The translations under genes and the position numbers were made by a program. Below are positions 38,401-53,400 of a stretch of 64,000 bases of DNA, in pieces; positions within the stretch are counted from its first letter, which is position 1, and each line of letters begins with the position of its first letter. Source of the stretch: Diphasiastrum complanatum (Eukaryota > Streptophyta > Lycopodiopsida > Lycopodiales > Lycopodiaceae); NCBI GenBank assembly GCA_029204225.1, contig CM055100.1:18954244-19018243 (forward strand). Direction: 5' to 3'. A model generated the notes under the pieces. That model had not been told where the DNA came from. It saw nothing but the letters and a program-made list of their open reading frames with translations, and did not search any database.

Positions 38401-41400
38401 TGAAAAGTTGCTTTTGGGAGGAGTCTACCTTAGAGACAGACTTTTGCTTGCTATGGCAAGAATGCTGGAATGTCATCACAGTTGTCTTACCTGTCCTCTA
38501 GAATATTAACCTGAAGAATCAAGGTTAGACAATGCTCTACAAGTCATCTAGAATGCACGAATATGGATTATTTCAATCAAAAAATTATATATTCTATAAA
38601 CACTTTGCAATGACAAATTTATAGGATGAAAAACAGAAGCATATCTATCAAGTACCACCTTCTTTCGCAGCTATTTATGCAGTGGATTATGCATGCTAGT
38701 AGACCCTTGATTTGGTTTACCTTTACTTCTATAAATCTGGACGGTCAGGTTCTTCCTCACCAAATATTTCTTCGAATTTGAGGGCTGAAGCATGATAGTT
38801 CTCCAGATTCGTTTTTAGCTCACAAATATCTTGTCACAAGCATACTTAAGGCAGTTTGCAAGCTAGAACATGATATTGCTGTTTGTTCTTCGAATTTGAG
38901 GGCTGAAGCATGATAGTTCTCCAGATTCTTTTTTAGCTCACAAATATCTTGTCACAAGCATACTTAAGGCAGTTTGCAAGCTAGAACATGATATTGCTGT
39001 TTGTTCAAGAGCCTATTATTGCGATATAGGACCTTACCGATCAATGATAGTGTATGATTGTTACAGAAATTCCATTAAACTTTCCTACTGAATCGCAGAA
39101 ATTTCTCTTAGTTTGAATACTACATGCACCTGAGTGGAATCGACGTACACTTAGACTTAGTATATGCAGTATCGAGGAAAGAAAAAAAATAATATCACGA
39201 TGTCAAAATAGGTAGATAAATATCAAATGACCACGAATGAGTAGAAAACAAAAATCTTACAAAGTGCATTTAGAAAAATGCACAGCATTTTTCAAAAATA
39301 AGACTGACTGCATTATTTGCAAAGCATAGACACATTACTTATATAGTTTAATATGAGAAGGCCGGAAGACAAAATATAACACAGATCAAAATATGCCAAG
39401 GATAGAAACCATGGCTCTAATGCCATGTCAAAAAAATTGAAGTTTCATCAACAGGTGTCGAGTTCATGTGAGACCTGGATAGAAACCAATGTCTCTGACA
39501 ACATGTCGGTCGAATGAGTGATAAGGATCTGTTGGTGTTAATTCTGCTGCAGATACACGTGATGATGCGGAAACTAATGTTGACTATGTAAGATTGTCTA
39601 TGCGAGATATTATGTAAGTTTAGAATGCATGTATGTACAAACCAGAGATATGTGCAGGCATAGACCAAGGGTCGAAATAGTACAGACATGAAAAGTCAAC
39701 TGAGAGCTATTGGAAGCAGATGGAATGAAATAAAGTGTTCAGTGCATCATTTATTTCATGAACATGAAACTACTTGTGATCTGAATAGGCAAGGCAAAAT
39801 CACTCTATGGCAATAGAGCTACAAGAATGGTGCACTTGAGGATGAGCGTTCATAAAAAAGGATTAATTCTATAAAGATAGAGCTACTGACATGAATGAAG
39901 ATAGAAGTACTGAAATCAGCACATTATCAAGTGATCGAGGTGTCTTTGATCACCATGCATTGAATCAAAATAAACATCTAGTTTAATGCTTGGAACATTC
40001 AAATAGAAACTGAAACCAAAAAACAACATTAAACAAGAAATTTATGACAACAATCTGCAAGATAGTTGTGACGGAGAGCGCAAAGTAGACTTTATACATA
40101 GAGTGAATGTACAAAGAATAACATCACAGCAGATCGCTAGGTTGATTCACCAAAGATAAAAACTCTAGCTACAGAGATTTGTTAATGGTAGAAACAATAG
40201 CTACTATGAAACTGCCATAGAAACCATGAGTTTACAACAAGTTGCACTTCTTGGAAGAGTGCGTGCACCCCCCTAATCGAGGTATTTGTACAAGAATGCT
40301 AATTACATCTTGAATTAATTTACAAGGTTGCTTAATAGCAGTGACTACTGCTAACTATTTTGTGGTTAGCTATGGTAGAACGTCCGTTGAATGAATCTGT
40401 TTAGGACAGGAAAATCGTGAAGGTCGATTCATTTCGACCTTGAAGCGAATCGTGGGTTTGGACGAGTTGATATTCAATTTCAAGCCTTCGGGGCGAGTTT
40501 CGACGCTGGGCTATTTCGACCTTGGATTTTAGATCTTGGTATTTAGACCGTAGAATGTGGATCCTGGAATTTCAACCTTGGGTAGTTTTGACCCTTGAGT
40601 ACTTTTACAGATTTCAAGCGTTGCAGAAAACACATTAATGGTTGATTTTGAGTAGAAATCCAACATATGGCACGTATGGTGGTTCGCTTGGTGAAAGCCT
40701 CACTAGATTTTTTGTTGTCTTCAATGAGTAGGTCCAGGCAATGCACAATGCAAGGTTCCAAGAAGGTGAGCGTATATTGCACTAACAAGTCTCTCCATAG
40801 CATTATAGTTCCACTATAACGATCACCCGAGGATCAAGCCTGCAAGAACACCAAAGGACATTGTGGAGCCAAAGCTCCCATCCAAGTAGAAGCTCAAGAC
40901 GAAATTCCCCCAGAGCCTCACCCCCATGCCACGATGAATGAATACAAGAGAGAAGTGGGAATCTGGCAATCCAAGCCTGAAATTCAAGATGTAGGGACTA
41001 TTCCTTCCTGTACATCGGACATGGATTTAACATCCACGCATTGTTAGTAACAACCTGTACAATATCAACAAATTAGATCAAACTTTTAAGCAAATGAATT
41101 TTTTTAAAAAGCTAAACCCGTGTTAGAGCCTTTACTCCCTGTCCCGGTTTGTACAATTTCTCTAGATATATGCACATTTTGTAATTATTGTAATTATTGA
41201 AATGGCTAAGTCACCAGCCTGTGGTGACCTTTGTAAGTAAATTGTAAATAAACTGTAATTAGTGGGCATTGGACCTCAGAGAGTTGTGCTTAGCTTTGGT
41301 ATGGGTACTGGGTCATTTATTAGGAGTGGCTGGTCTGATCTCCTAAAAAGTAGGAGAGTTGACTAGTCAACATGACACGTGTCATATGCTCACTGGGATA

Positions 41401-44400
41401 CTTGGTCCAGTGAATGAGTGACACATTCAGGGTTGACCGACCAAACATGACACGTGCCAAGTGGCAAGTGTCGACTGTGCGTGGAATTGGCCATGTGTCG
41501 ACGTTAGGAAGGGTCAGGGTTAAGTGGTGCTTGAGGATTGTGCATAAGTGAGCCCAGAGGGAGGCATTCCTTATCACATTCTATGCAGCAAAGGTTGGGT
41601 GGAGAAAAGGCAGCCAGTTCCTTGTGGTTCTGGTAGACTTATGCTACTTACTTGCTGAGAATTGAATAAAGCTTGAGTTTTGAGATCAATCTATGCGTGG
41701 TTTACTGTTGTTTGTAGGTTGAGTTCAGAAAAGAGTTTGACATTTGGTATTAGAGCGGAAGGAAGATCAAATCACTGAGGATTAGAGGGTTGAGATTCTA
41801 AAGGTTCTATGCCCAGCTGTCCATTGTTGGAGTTAGGGCTGTTTTTTGTCTAATTGCTGCCTGAAAACCTTGTTCTATAGCTCGTTGGAGACCTGTAGAT
41901 GCTCGCTTAGCCAGTAGGGTATAATTTACAGATTTTTGCAAATTTTTTGACACTTTTACAGCCTGTTTATTGCTGTGGCAACTCGTAGTTGGATTGTATA
42001 CTAGCTGCGACCCCTGCAAAAAAATTTCAGACAATTTGGAATCTGCTATGTCCTACTATAGCTCGCAGATGGTTCCGACCTCAGATGCAACCTGCTGCAG
42101 AGAATATCGGCAAAGTACAACCTAGAAACACATGACAATCAGTACTTATAGGGAAAATTGGTTATTTTCAGCATAATAGAAGCTGTCTTTGAGGATAAAG
42201 ACAGATTTGCTCGAAGTTTTTTTCTTACGCTTGGTTAAGGTTTGAATTCATAGTTCCAAAGTTGGATTTTTGGGAAAAGGCATCTTTTTTGTTAGTATGG
42301 ATCCTTTGGAAGGCTCTAGCACTCAAATACTCAGGATTCAAGAAGTTGCTGCCAAGGTACATGCTATGGCCCCATGTTTCATAATGACTTGTACCTATCA
42401 TCATTAGACATGTGTGGAGCCTAAAAGTTTCATTTTGCTTTGGTTACTTGGGAGGATGCATGTGGAAGGAATGTTCACGGAATCCAATGCGGACGTCATG
42501 CAATTTGCTAGTGGAACTGGCACTAGCACCTATGGCTATTGAAGAGTTGGAGCAGGATGAACTATAGGAAAGTACTTATCTTATGAAAGCGTCGATGATG
42601 TCGGAAGTAAATCTACTCTACTTGGCGTTGGCTAGGTCTAATGAAGGTTCAGGTCGTAGTATAGTGGCCTTTTAAGATATACATATAACTGCAAATAAAG
42701 AACATAAATAAAAAGGGAGCACCAAGGCTTCCCAACTGGTGCTCGGAATTTAAACTAAGGGTTGGCTAAGGCTTCCCAACTAGCCAAGTCCTACTAACCC
42801 TTGCTAAGGCTTACCCAACTAGCAATGGTGCCTAATCTAAATCCTATCTAACACCCAAAGGGAGATGGAAATAAGATTGTGGCTAATTTAAGTATAAAAC
42901 ATAAAAAGCATGCCACATTTAAAAACCAATGAAAAGGAGGCAAGAGGAGGCCCGAGCACCTTCCCTCAAGCTATGCACCTTCCCCAAGGGAACACAATGA
43001 AACACAAGATAATCACAAAGCAATTTGTCATAATCTCAAAGTGCTATTTACAAGGGAAATGCCTCTTTTCTTATAACAAGAAGGGCCTTCCATAAGCTTC
43101 ACTAACTTATGCGATTAGTTTCTAAACTTGCCATTCTAAGGCCTCTCAACTTCTAACTTGAAAAGTTTAAGTCTCTAAACTTAGAACTTTAGATAACTTA
43201 GAATCTTTTATTAAAGCTTAAGTTTTAAATTTCTTAAGCTTAAGTTCTAAGTTTAAGTTTCTAACTTAGAAGTTTAGAATCTATTTAAGCTTCTACCCAT
43301 GGACTTACAAAACACATGCCATGGTAAAAGTTTATTAACAAGTATTTACTCACACGTGGACTTACAATACACATGCCATGGTGTTTTATTTCTCTTTTTG
43401 ATTTTACTTTGTTGCTAACAGATGATCAGGTAAGGTTGATGTTATTTCTTTTTTGCCACAATTGTTTAAAACGGTGCAAAATAGTTATCAACTTCCTTGT
43501 ACTTCTTTGATTGTTATAAGTGGACAAATGTGTGGTATGAATGTGTGTTCTACTTGACACTAGGTCCTCCCATAACGTACTTCACTCTGATTGAAAGGTT
43601 GAATGTGAACACACAACCATCCCTGTACTAGTACATAGTCATGAGGGCTGATGGAAAGGTTGATGTTGGGGGAGGTTTCAGGGTTGTGGGTATGCCATTA
43701 ACCATTTAAAGTTAGGTTAAGAAGTTGGATATTAAGATAATGTGTTTGGCGTGTTTTGATGTGGTGCTGGGGATATATTGGCACGTAGCACGAAAGCTCT
43801 ACATCGCTTGGGGTACTCATGTGTACGAGTTCCAACATAATCATAGAATCTATTTGCTTCAAGGTGCCTCTAGGACCTTTGATCTTGGCAGCTTAGTAGG
43901 TGGGGGTTTGCTGTAAGTATATGTGCCTTTGTTTTTTGTTTGATATGTTTACTGCTCGTTGCAGAAGGAACATATGGCAGGAACAAATAGACTTACCTAA
44001 GAACCTAGACCAACAGAGGGGTCATGGCGTATGTGTGTGGGCTTATCGACACTTGAACTCTCCTGGGGATTATGGGATGCCCAATGTTCAAGGAGTTTGT
44101 CAAGCATCGATATCCTATTCCGCATATTGATGATTTGGTATTGTATGGTGCTACTATTTTAAGCAAAGTTGTTTGAGGAATGGAAACCATTAACTTTGAG
44201 TTCGTGAAGTGCATGTGCATAAGATTGCCTTTTAGAACTTGTTTTGGTCACTGTAACTTTTTGGTTATGCCTTTTGATTGACTAATACTCCAATAACATG
44301 TATGATGTCGATGAACGATGTACTTTGACCATCTATGGATGACTTTTTGGTTTATACTTTTGGTGTTGTGTTGCATGTAACTCATCTTAGAATTGTTTTC

Positions 44401-47400
44401 TCAACCCTGAGGGATAACATCTTGTTTTCCATTGATAATAAAAGATAGCGTAGTGTATTCGTACTACCTCTTGTAATGGCTTTGGGTGTAAGCCAAATAT
44501 GTGTGATTTGAGATACAAGCCAGAAGATGGGCTCGGAATAAGATGACTTTTGCATTTGGTCACTATAAAAAGAGAAATTTTAGGTCTTGCAGCATAAATG
44601 AACTATACCAGTCGAGCGTTTTCCAAATAGGTCAAATGTCGAGAAGTACAAATTAAGGCAAAGTCCTTGCATGCTAAGATAATCACAAAAGCACAATCTA
44701 CTACAAAATAGTTTTCTATATTTACTATTTAGCTAGTGCTATTTTTTAACATGCACATGTCTACACCTAAAAAATAGACAACATATGGTGAAGTGTTTTT
44801 CTCTTGACAGAGGCTTAGTCAAGATATCAGCCAACATACTGTCAATCGGACAATAACTTAATTCGCCATCTTTATTCTGAACTTTCTCTCTAAGAAAATG
44901 AAATTGACCTTCGATGTGTTTAGTTCTAGAGTGAGTTCGTGGGTTCAAAGATAGAGCAATGCAACTCTAATTGTCGCAATAGAGTATATTTGGACTAATT
45001 TGGGAGATCCTAAGATCCTGAAACAATCTTCTGAGCCTTCACTGCAGAGGTAGCTGCGACATATTCGGATTCTGTGGAGGACAAAGAAATGCATTTCTGC
45101 TTTCGACTATTCCATGAAATGGGTCCTCCTGCTAGAAAGCAAAGATAGCCAGTTTTGGATTGTCTTGTGTCCAGCCTAAATTGGTCGTGAAACCCTAGCT
45201 AAAGGCAAAAGCATCTAATGCAAGGATTGCCTGACTGTTGGTAGTTTTCATTCTTTGCGTGATTGGTTTGTATATCTAATGACTCAAAGTAGAGACCAAC
45301 TCAAGTTCACGAGTCACAATTCACGTTCCATTCTGTAGCCCTAAGCTCATAAGACGCATTGCCAATGCATCAGTTGCCACTTATTCACTTCATATGGGAG
45401 TTCTTGAGCTCTTATATCCCAAGATCAAAGTGAAGATTATTTATGAGATCTTTCTGAAAAGTTTCAAGTGTAACCAATACAAATAACATTGCTAGAATGC
45501 TTGACAAATAGTGATAGTTACTAGTCAAGTTCCATTTCCATTCATCAAGCTCTTCACTGGGTTTAACTGATTGTTGGCCTGAGTATGTCATACATGTACA
45601 CTATCAATCATACAGTAGATACAAACAAACAGTTTGATACTAATGGACACTTCTATTGAACCAAACTCCAAGTACAATAATGCTACCTAGCTTGGATTGT
45701 TTGTGGAACTATGTGGTGTATCCAAGCACCTCACCTATGGCATCACCCTTTAGGTTAAACTGTCTCACAGCCTTGTTATGTCTATGTAACATCACCTGTG
45801 CCATCATTGAGACTTCTTCCACTAGCTATTATGGATGCTATTTATGCCTTACCACCTGCCTACTTCCACCTCCTCTTACGAAGCTTCTAGTAAAATCTAC
45901 TGTGAATCGGAAGGAATCAGCCTGTTTTGGGAAAATGCAAATAATGTTAGAAAGCTAGAAAACATGCATTTACATAACTTTCTTTGTAGTACTAATGTTT
46001 ACCTACATGATACAGACTAGTCACTACAGTGGCAAGTGCTGACATCTGAGTAGTAAGTGCATGCAACCCCTCTTGAAAAGAATCAGAAATAATTGGCCTG
46101 CTTAAAAAATGCTAGTTTTATTTCCACGTAGTATAGCCTACTCACTACAGTCGCAAGTGCAGATTATTGAGCAATGAGTGCATACAATATTCTATTGTAT
46201 ATCTAGACTCCAAATTTGCCAACAGCCTAATGTGGTCAAAGCCTTGAGACAAATACATATTACAGATCCAATCTCCTGATGTACCGACTACTGCTTAATG
46301 TAGTCCAATCTCAAGACTAAATACATCAATACTCAGGAAAAGATCGAAAAGAACCTCTTAATGTTTTTTTTCATTAAAAACCTGAACTTTGAAGAAAAAA
46401 CAAATTTTTTGTGATTTGAATCTTGCAACAGAAGATTGTCCAAGTAATTGGTCCACAATCAGATCCAATAGAAAATGCATAAGATTACGTGAACTCACAG
46501 CCCTGAGGTTAATAACATGATGCGTAAATTAGACGTTGCTTCTAAAAGCCTAGCCATTAGTTTTATTCACTAGTAGTTCCATCTTTTGTGGTCATAAACA
46601 GTTCATATATGTTTTTTTTCTTCCCAGCTTGCAGTATCTCCTCTCTCTGTTTATGTCCCCAGAGCACTAAGTACACTGGGTCCATCTATTATGTTGTTTG
46701 GCTCTTTGGTCCTGTATTTTGAGACACTTCACCATTAATTAGTATCTCACCAATATCTGGTCACCTATTGGGGTTGTAGTAGGGCGCCCAAACTAAGCGA
46801 CTCCTAGAGTCTATAAATAAAATGAATTAAGTGTCATTTGTTAGTTGATTGCTTGGAAAATTTAGGGTTCTTTGTAAAGACTGTAGTGTGCAAGCATCTT
46901 TTGGTTGCTGTGGTGTTCGTGTGATGATTTATCTTAACTTGTGCTAATATGTTCAATGAAAAACCAATATGAAAAGGTTTCAAAGGAGGTTTTGACTTGG
47001 CCTTTCATACTGAATTTGTAACACTTATATGAAAAGTTTTTGACAAGATCTTCCTTGACTGCTGATGCAGAATAGGTCCCATGGGAATTTTTTAACAAGA
47101 TCCTCCTTGAAGCTTGGATAGTAATGTAGAAACAGGTCCTTCAGTGTCAGGAGAAGCTTAGTTGCAGTATGTTTTTGTTGATTCATTAAAATCACGAAAG
47201 GTAGCTGCGGCTTGTCTCTTCTAGGTGTATTTCCAATTTGAGGCATGTATTGCTCTTTGCACCATAAATACAGAAATGCATATAAGATTCTTTGTAGTGT
47301 AAGTCTTGCTTGTATGCAATGTGTGAGTACCTATTTCAGGAATGTTTTGCATCTGATGCATCTCAAATTTTTTCATTACATTACTTCTTCTTTCTGTTGC

Positions 47401-50400
47401 AGTTCTAACTTAAGCGTAATGCTAGATGTCAACTGGTATCTCCATGTTCAAGAAGTTACTTTCTACTGGTATTCACATGTTTTTGCTGCTTCTATTTTGA
47501 ACTTTATCGGCTAGAACTTTGATCTAATGTTTCTAGTTTCTTTCTGTTGGCACAGCGTCTTACGGGTGGCGTCCTCCTTTCTAGAGATAAGTACTTTATA
47601 ACTATCTATAGAGGAAAGGACTTTCTTCCACCAGCTGTGGCAGTGGTACTAACAGAGCGTGAAGCTTTGGCAAACGCCCTCCAGGAAGATGAAGAACGAA
47701 ATAGGATGGTGTCTGTTAAACTCAGGGCTGATGTGTGTGCTCAATCAAACAGTGCGGGAACCCTTGCTGAAGCATTAGAAGTGAAGTCCAAGTGGGAAAG
47801 CTGGAGAAGTAATGAAGAACAACAGAAAGAAAGAGAGTTAGCACTTGAGGCTGCTAGATTACATGAAGTACGAAGCATGGAAAGAAAGTTGAAAATTGTA
47901 AGTTTTTTTGTATTTCTACATTTCCAGCTTAGACATTCAAAATGAAAGACTTGGGAGTACTGAAAATTTGTGGGTAGTTTATCAATTGATATGGTTTCTA
48001 GAATCATGTCCTGTAACTTTACCTTGGAGAGGGAAAACACTTTCCAAGATATTGTCAGAAGAGCTGAATCACATTATTTTGAAAGTAACTTTGAAAGTTT
48101 TGCCTTCTAGGAAGAATCGATTATACCACGTCTAATAGATATAAAAGCAATTCATATTTTTTTTTCCCAAAGTTACAATTGATTCAGGGGAGTATCTCAA
48201 TCCAAGGGGAGTGAGTGCTCTTCTCATGTGAAACAAGGACCATTGACTTTTGTTGATGGTTCTAGAACTTTTGCAAGTTTTAAATCTATCAAGTTTTTGC
48301 ATACACATGTTCCTACGGAACGGTACCGCACCCGTTCCTAAGGAAAATTCTTAGGAACAAGTATCGATGATTCCAAGAGCTTTGAAATGCCATTCTTTGT
48401 GACTATGCTCGAGCATCCATCTCTTTTAGGATAAGCTAGTGAATGATGACGTTGCCAACATATTTAGAATCTATGATCTAAATTGTAATGATTAATGTGA
48501 TTCTTTTATGGACATAGTTCACAGAGCAGCACCATAGTTGTAAGAGGGAACCAAGCAATTTTTTTTTGTAGTTCCGGAACGCTGCGTTCCAAAACGCTGC
48601 ATTCCGAAACGCTATGCCTCCGGAATGCTACACCTCCGGAATGCCGTTCCGATGCAACTTAGCACTGGATTGCTGGTATCAAGTAACTTAAGGAGGCACA
48701 TCATCTTTCAATAGCTGTTCTATGGAAAATTTCAGAGACCCTAGGTTGTAGGTTTGGTTAAATTTTCTCTTTTGTGTTTTTATTGACGAAAGTGGCGATT
48801 GACTACATTTCTGGGATCGCAAGATCAGGTTGCACATATAGAGATAGATGGCACATGAAAATGCATTTATTGGAGTCTCTTCACAATTTTGGCACTTCCA
48901 ACTTTTTCCTACTTTTCTGTCCTATTTTGAAGCTTTTTGGATCAGTCATCTTCTTACAGTGAATTGTTTTGTTGCTCTTTGTAGCTTGTCAGTCTGAAAT
49001 CTAGAAGTGAGACAAATCAACATTGAATTTGTCTATGCCATAGGTGCACTCCTTTATCAGGATGGTAGAACGGTTGCTTTTGAAAGCAAGAACTTAGATC
49101 CTACTCAAAGGCGGTATTCCACCTATGATAAGGAGCTTTTTGCTGTTATTCATGCGTTGAAAGTGTGGAGACATTATTTGTATGGCTCCCAATTTACCAT
49201 GGTAATAGACTATCAAGCGTTAAAGTATATTAACGATGCGATTGACCTTAGAGGTCGTAAAGTTTTCTCTCTAGTTTTCATTCCTTAGAAGAGGAGTCTT
49301 TTAAGAGGGAGGGAATGTTAGGGACCCAACTCCCTTGGGTCCCAAACCCAACTTGAAACCGAACATTGACAGGGCTCGTTGACTTGACCAGTGACTCGTG
49401 GACATGCATGGTTGCCATGTGTCGTGATCCAGGATATGTGCTAGGCTTGGAGACTCCTGCCTTGGATGTATACAAGGAGAGGAGATCTCTTAATCCAGTC
49501 ATTCTATCTACCTAGGAGAAGGTGGATGGAGAGTGCTTGTGCACAACCCCAGGAGGAATGCTAGCCTGAGCTAGGAGATGGCCGAAGGCCATGGCAGTGG
49601 TATGGATGATGTCAGGGTTGGAGGTCGGATCTTGCTTGTTACAGGTCACGGGCCAGGGCACGAAGGGTGGACCTGGATTAGGTCCTATGGCGGGGTGGAT
49701 CGTGAGCGTTTGGTTTCTATGATGACCAGCACCTGGTGGTTTAGGGTTTCGAGATTGTAACGCTTCTCCCACAAAGAGACCACTTATCACAGGCTACGAC
49801 AAAGATATATCCAAAAACATTCTTCTAAGCGGAGCATTGTGCTATTGGAGACAAGACAAAGAGGGCAAACACCTCTACTGCGATTTTGTTGGGATACTAT
49901 GTAGTTCCTATGGATATTACCTTTCAGGATCAGCAGCACGAGATCTTGCCCATTAGCTTCAGTACCTTATAGTAGGAAAAGCACAAATGTCCCGAAAATG
50001 TGCACACAAAAGTACAGAATGAACCTCAAAAAATTGGAAGAAACTAGAAAAATGGGAACCCAACGTGCAGAAGGGGCGCCCCATTGTACGTAACACTATG
50101 ATATGAAAATATCTACAAAAATCTTTGAAAAAAAGTACTGGCATGATAACTGTTGGGCACTTAGTGGGCCCCGCCACTAAATTACTATTGGCTAAGCTTA
50201 CCAAGTGGGCCCCGCCATAGTACACTGTACATGTAAAGTAGTAAGTGTGAGGGCACTGGCTTTCTGCAAGTATAAGCCCAACCCAATGAGCACGCAAATT
50301 AGTTTTGTAGAACTTGTAGAACGAGGAATAAGTGACGAGGGGCTTAAAACTCTAAAATGACATTAGAGGCCCTAAGTCAAGTTGTCAATAAAAAAAAGCT

Positions 50401-53400
50401 ACAAAGGCCCAAATTAGAACTGACATGAAACATGTGAGTGCCCCTTGTGCTTTCTTAGTACCATTAGATTCATTTTGTGTTAGTTTAAACGGCTTGGATT
50501 AGGATCCTTGCCATTGTAATTAGCCAATAGGAGAAAGGGGCAAGGGCCTTCCCCATCCATAAAAAAACACCCCTTGTACCATATTTTCATGTTCAATCAC
50601 GAGGAGGAGATAATGGCCGTTTGGTAATCTGAACATCCTTGCATCTCACTCTCTCTTCTCTCTTTCTCTTGATTGCTTTTTGTGTGTGATTTTTAATTAG
50701 TTGCTTTTGCTATGTTTTTGTGTCTTTGGAGAGGAGAGAGAGAGGAAGGTGTAAGAGACCTCCCTTGCCTTATTGTGGTTGCTTGAGTGGTCAATCTAGG
50801 AGTGGTTAGAGTAAGAAGAGGAGGGACTGCAAGCTAACTTCGCAAGGGAAGCACTATTCCCTTGGGAACGAATCGATGCGTGATAGGTGAACTAGGCCGC
50901 TACAATAACATTCTTAGATACTAAGAAACATGGCTCCTTTTAGCACCTTACCTTCTGCTAGTGTTGGAATTCTCTTTACATATTCTTTAGTGCCTAGCAG
51001 GAAGGAATGAATAAAAACTGCAGAGAGAATGAAATTATGACCATTGTGACAAACAACAAGTCAATGGGTTTCTCCCCAAAGAAGAAATTGTGGAAAAGCA
51101 GTTCAATTACATATCAAAAAGAGGTTCAAAACATTCTAGAAGATGGATCCCAACCTTATGATGCCAGAAAAAGTGCTCTTGCTCAATTTCTGAGCAAACC
51201 ATCACATACTAAATTGTGATTATAGAGAACTCAAAGATGCTAATAAAGCACTATAGAGCCATCATAATAGTGGAATAACAATCATTTCTACAAGCTTCTG
51301 CTGATGATAAGAAGTTGATTCATTTGTGAAGTGATGTAAGGTGCTCCAAGTTAAGAGCTACTCCTAGTCATTCAACCAAGCTAGAATGAGGCTTTGACCC
51401 AATTATACAGTTTGAGGATTTTTGTTCATTTCTAATGTCTGAGGCCTTAGGTCCCTGGCAATAAGGGGCAGAGGCCTAAGAACATTCATATCGCATAAAT
51501 AGCTGTAATTGTATCCAAAAAAGATTGACCCAACCCAAGGCCGTTCCTGCCCATGAACACTGTTGAACTACTGAATACAGCCACCAAACGAATGGTTAGA
51601 ATTCAACCCATTTAAGAGCGTGAATCATATGCTAATGCACTTCTATTCACATTATCCTTGCCCAATCCATTGACCTGCAAGTTTCAAGTTCTTCTGTTCT
51701 ATTTTGGTAGTGTTATTTGTATATTTTCATACGTACTTGTTGGTCACTCCTATCTTACAAGCTAGCTTTATTCAAGTGCCAACTGGTATTTATTGATTTC
51801 CTAGACAGTTCACGTATCGGATAGCTTTCCATATGACAGAACTGTTTCATGGTTTTTTATGTTTCTAATTCACATAAACAAGTGAAATTCAGAATCTATT
51901 CAATATTGAAGAATTTACAATTTATACAGGCAATGTTGAAGAAGGAGAGAGCGGAACGACAGTTAGCTAAAGTTGAGAAGAATTTGGCACCTGTTGATGC
52001 ACCAGCTGATTGTGAAGCAATAACTGATGAGGAGAAGTTTATGTTTCGCAAGCTTGGTCTCAAAATGAAAGCCTTTTTGCTTATAGGTAGTTCTAGTGTA
52101 TTGGTCCTATCATACTGCCTTTTATTTCCCTGGCATTCTATTGCTACCACATATCTAGTTTACTAACTTATCAAAGACTGTTTGTTGGTGCCTGATTAAC
52201 TTAATGTTTGTGTCATGCTGTCACAAAGTCTTGTTATAAACTTTTTCTTTTCTTGTAAATTGCAGGAAGACGTGGTGTTTTTGATGGTGTGGTTGAAAAC
52301 ATGCATCTACACTGGAAACACAGGGAGCTTGTGAAGATCATTCTAAAAGAAAGGGAAATTGCAGCTGCCATAGAGACTGCAAGGATGCTGGAGTATGAAA
52401 GTGGTGGAATTTTGATAGCTGTAGTAACAGTTTCCAAGGGTCAAGCCATCATTGTCTATAGGGGTAAAAACTATGAGCGTCCGCCCCAGTTAAGGCCTCG
52501 GAACCTTCTTAGCAAGCGAAAAGCTTTGCAACGATCCATAGAGCTACAGCGGCGCAAGGTGCAGTTTTGTGTATATTTGTGCTGCTAAAAAGTTAGTGTA
52601 ATTTTATTGGGAATTAGTGTTTGCCTTTTGGATCGTCCTCTGTATTGCCAATAATAGCATAAATTTATGGCAACTCATGACTCACGTTTGGTGCCGACTC
52701 TCATCATTGTGACCATGTTGGAAATAGACCAAGATTTTTGCTCATGTTTTTGGCTGAGAATTTCAATTGTTTTCATATGTCAACATTTTCTGGAAATTTG
52801 GATTGCAGTCACTCGAGGATCATGTTGCAGATTTGGAGAGAGATGTACGCAGATTGAAATATAAATATGTAAGGCAGAACTATTTGTCTCTTTCCTCTTG
52901 AACTATTTATCTCCTTTCCTGTACATGTCTGTTTTCTGAGTCACCTCAATGGGTGGGTTTCTTTTTTTTTCACGTGTAAAAGCAATTTGTGACTCAAATG
53001 AGCTTCCAACATGAGGAGATGGAGTGAGTTCTGGTTTTTATTTTTATAGAATATTCAATGGCAGTAAATGTTTGCTTTATTATGTTTTGTTGTTGTAGCA
53101 ACTTATGCATGAGCTTCCATGAGAAAAGCTTATACAACTCAAGTGGAAATCTGAAGCTTTTAGGAGAACATGAATTTAGGAGCATGAACTTCAGACTGTT
53201 TGAAGCTTCAACTGGGAAATAATGATCTTCAGCACTATTTATCTTATCTTTATTACTTGTGTTCGTCTAGAGATACTTTGTTATCTGTACCAGTTTTAGT
53301 AGAAGGTTCGTTTCTGCTTTTTGGTGGTGGATTCAGAAGTAGTCGTACTATTTGGTGGCAATAACTCTTTGTGGTATCACTTAACAGTCTTTGTGACCAT

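Larger units (their letters stand above)
37725..47555 (+). other. Intron 3 of the CFM3-like gene (9.8 kb)
   Basis: Donor AAG|GTCAGA, acceptor TTGGCACAG|CGT. It contains a 118-bp tandem duplication, an hAT fragment, a Gypsy remnant with a nested solo LTR and a Copia RNase H fragment. The stretches 39,010-40,370 and 45,300-47,540 show no gene. Confidence 0.88.
47898..51929 (+). other. Intron 4 of the CFM3-like gene (4.0 kb)
   Basis: Donor ATT|GTAAGT, acceptor TTATACAG|GCA. It contains hAT-like palindromes at 48,308-48,665 and a Gypsy stub at 49,007-49,775. The stretch 49,800-51,900 shows no gene; CT-rich tracts occur near 50,640-50,670. Confidence 0.88.

Noticed and set aside
4998-41756. Initiator tRNA-like TGGTATCAGAGC matches as possible tRNA genes
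   Set aside because: Only the 12-base primer-binding complement is present, each beside an LTR edge; no cloverleaf can be formed.
48533-48665. Exact boundaries for the GTTCCGGAAC-rich hAT-like locus
   Set aside because: Candidate ends CATAGTTGTAAG and CTAAGTTGCATC look right, but the flanking 8-mers (AGCAGCAC and CACTGGAT) do not match, so no element call with firm ends was made.
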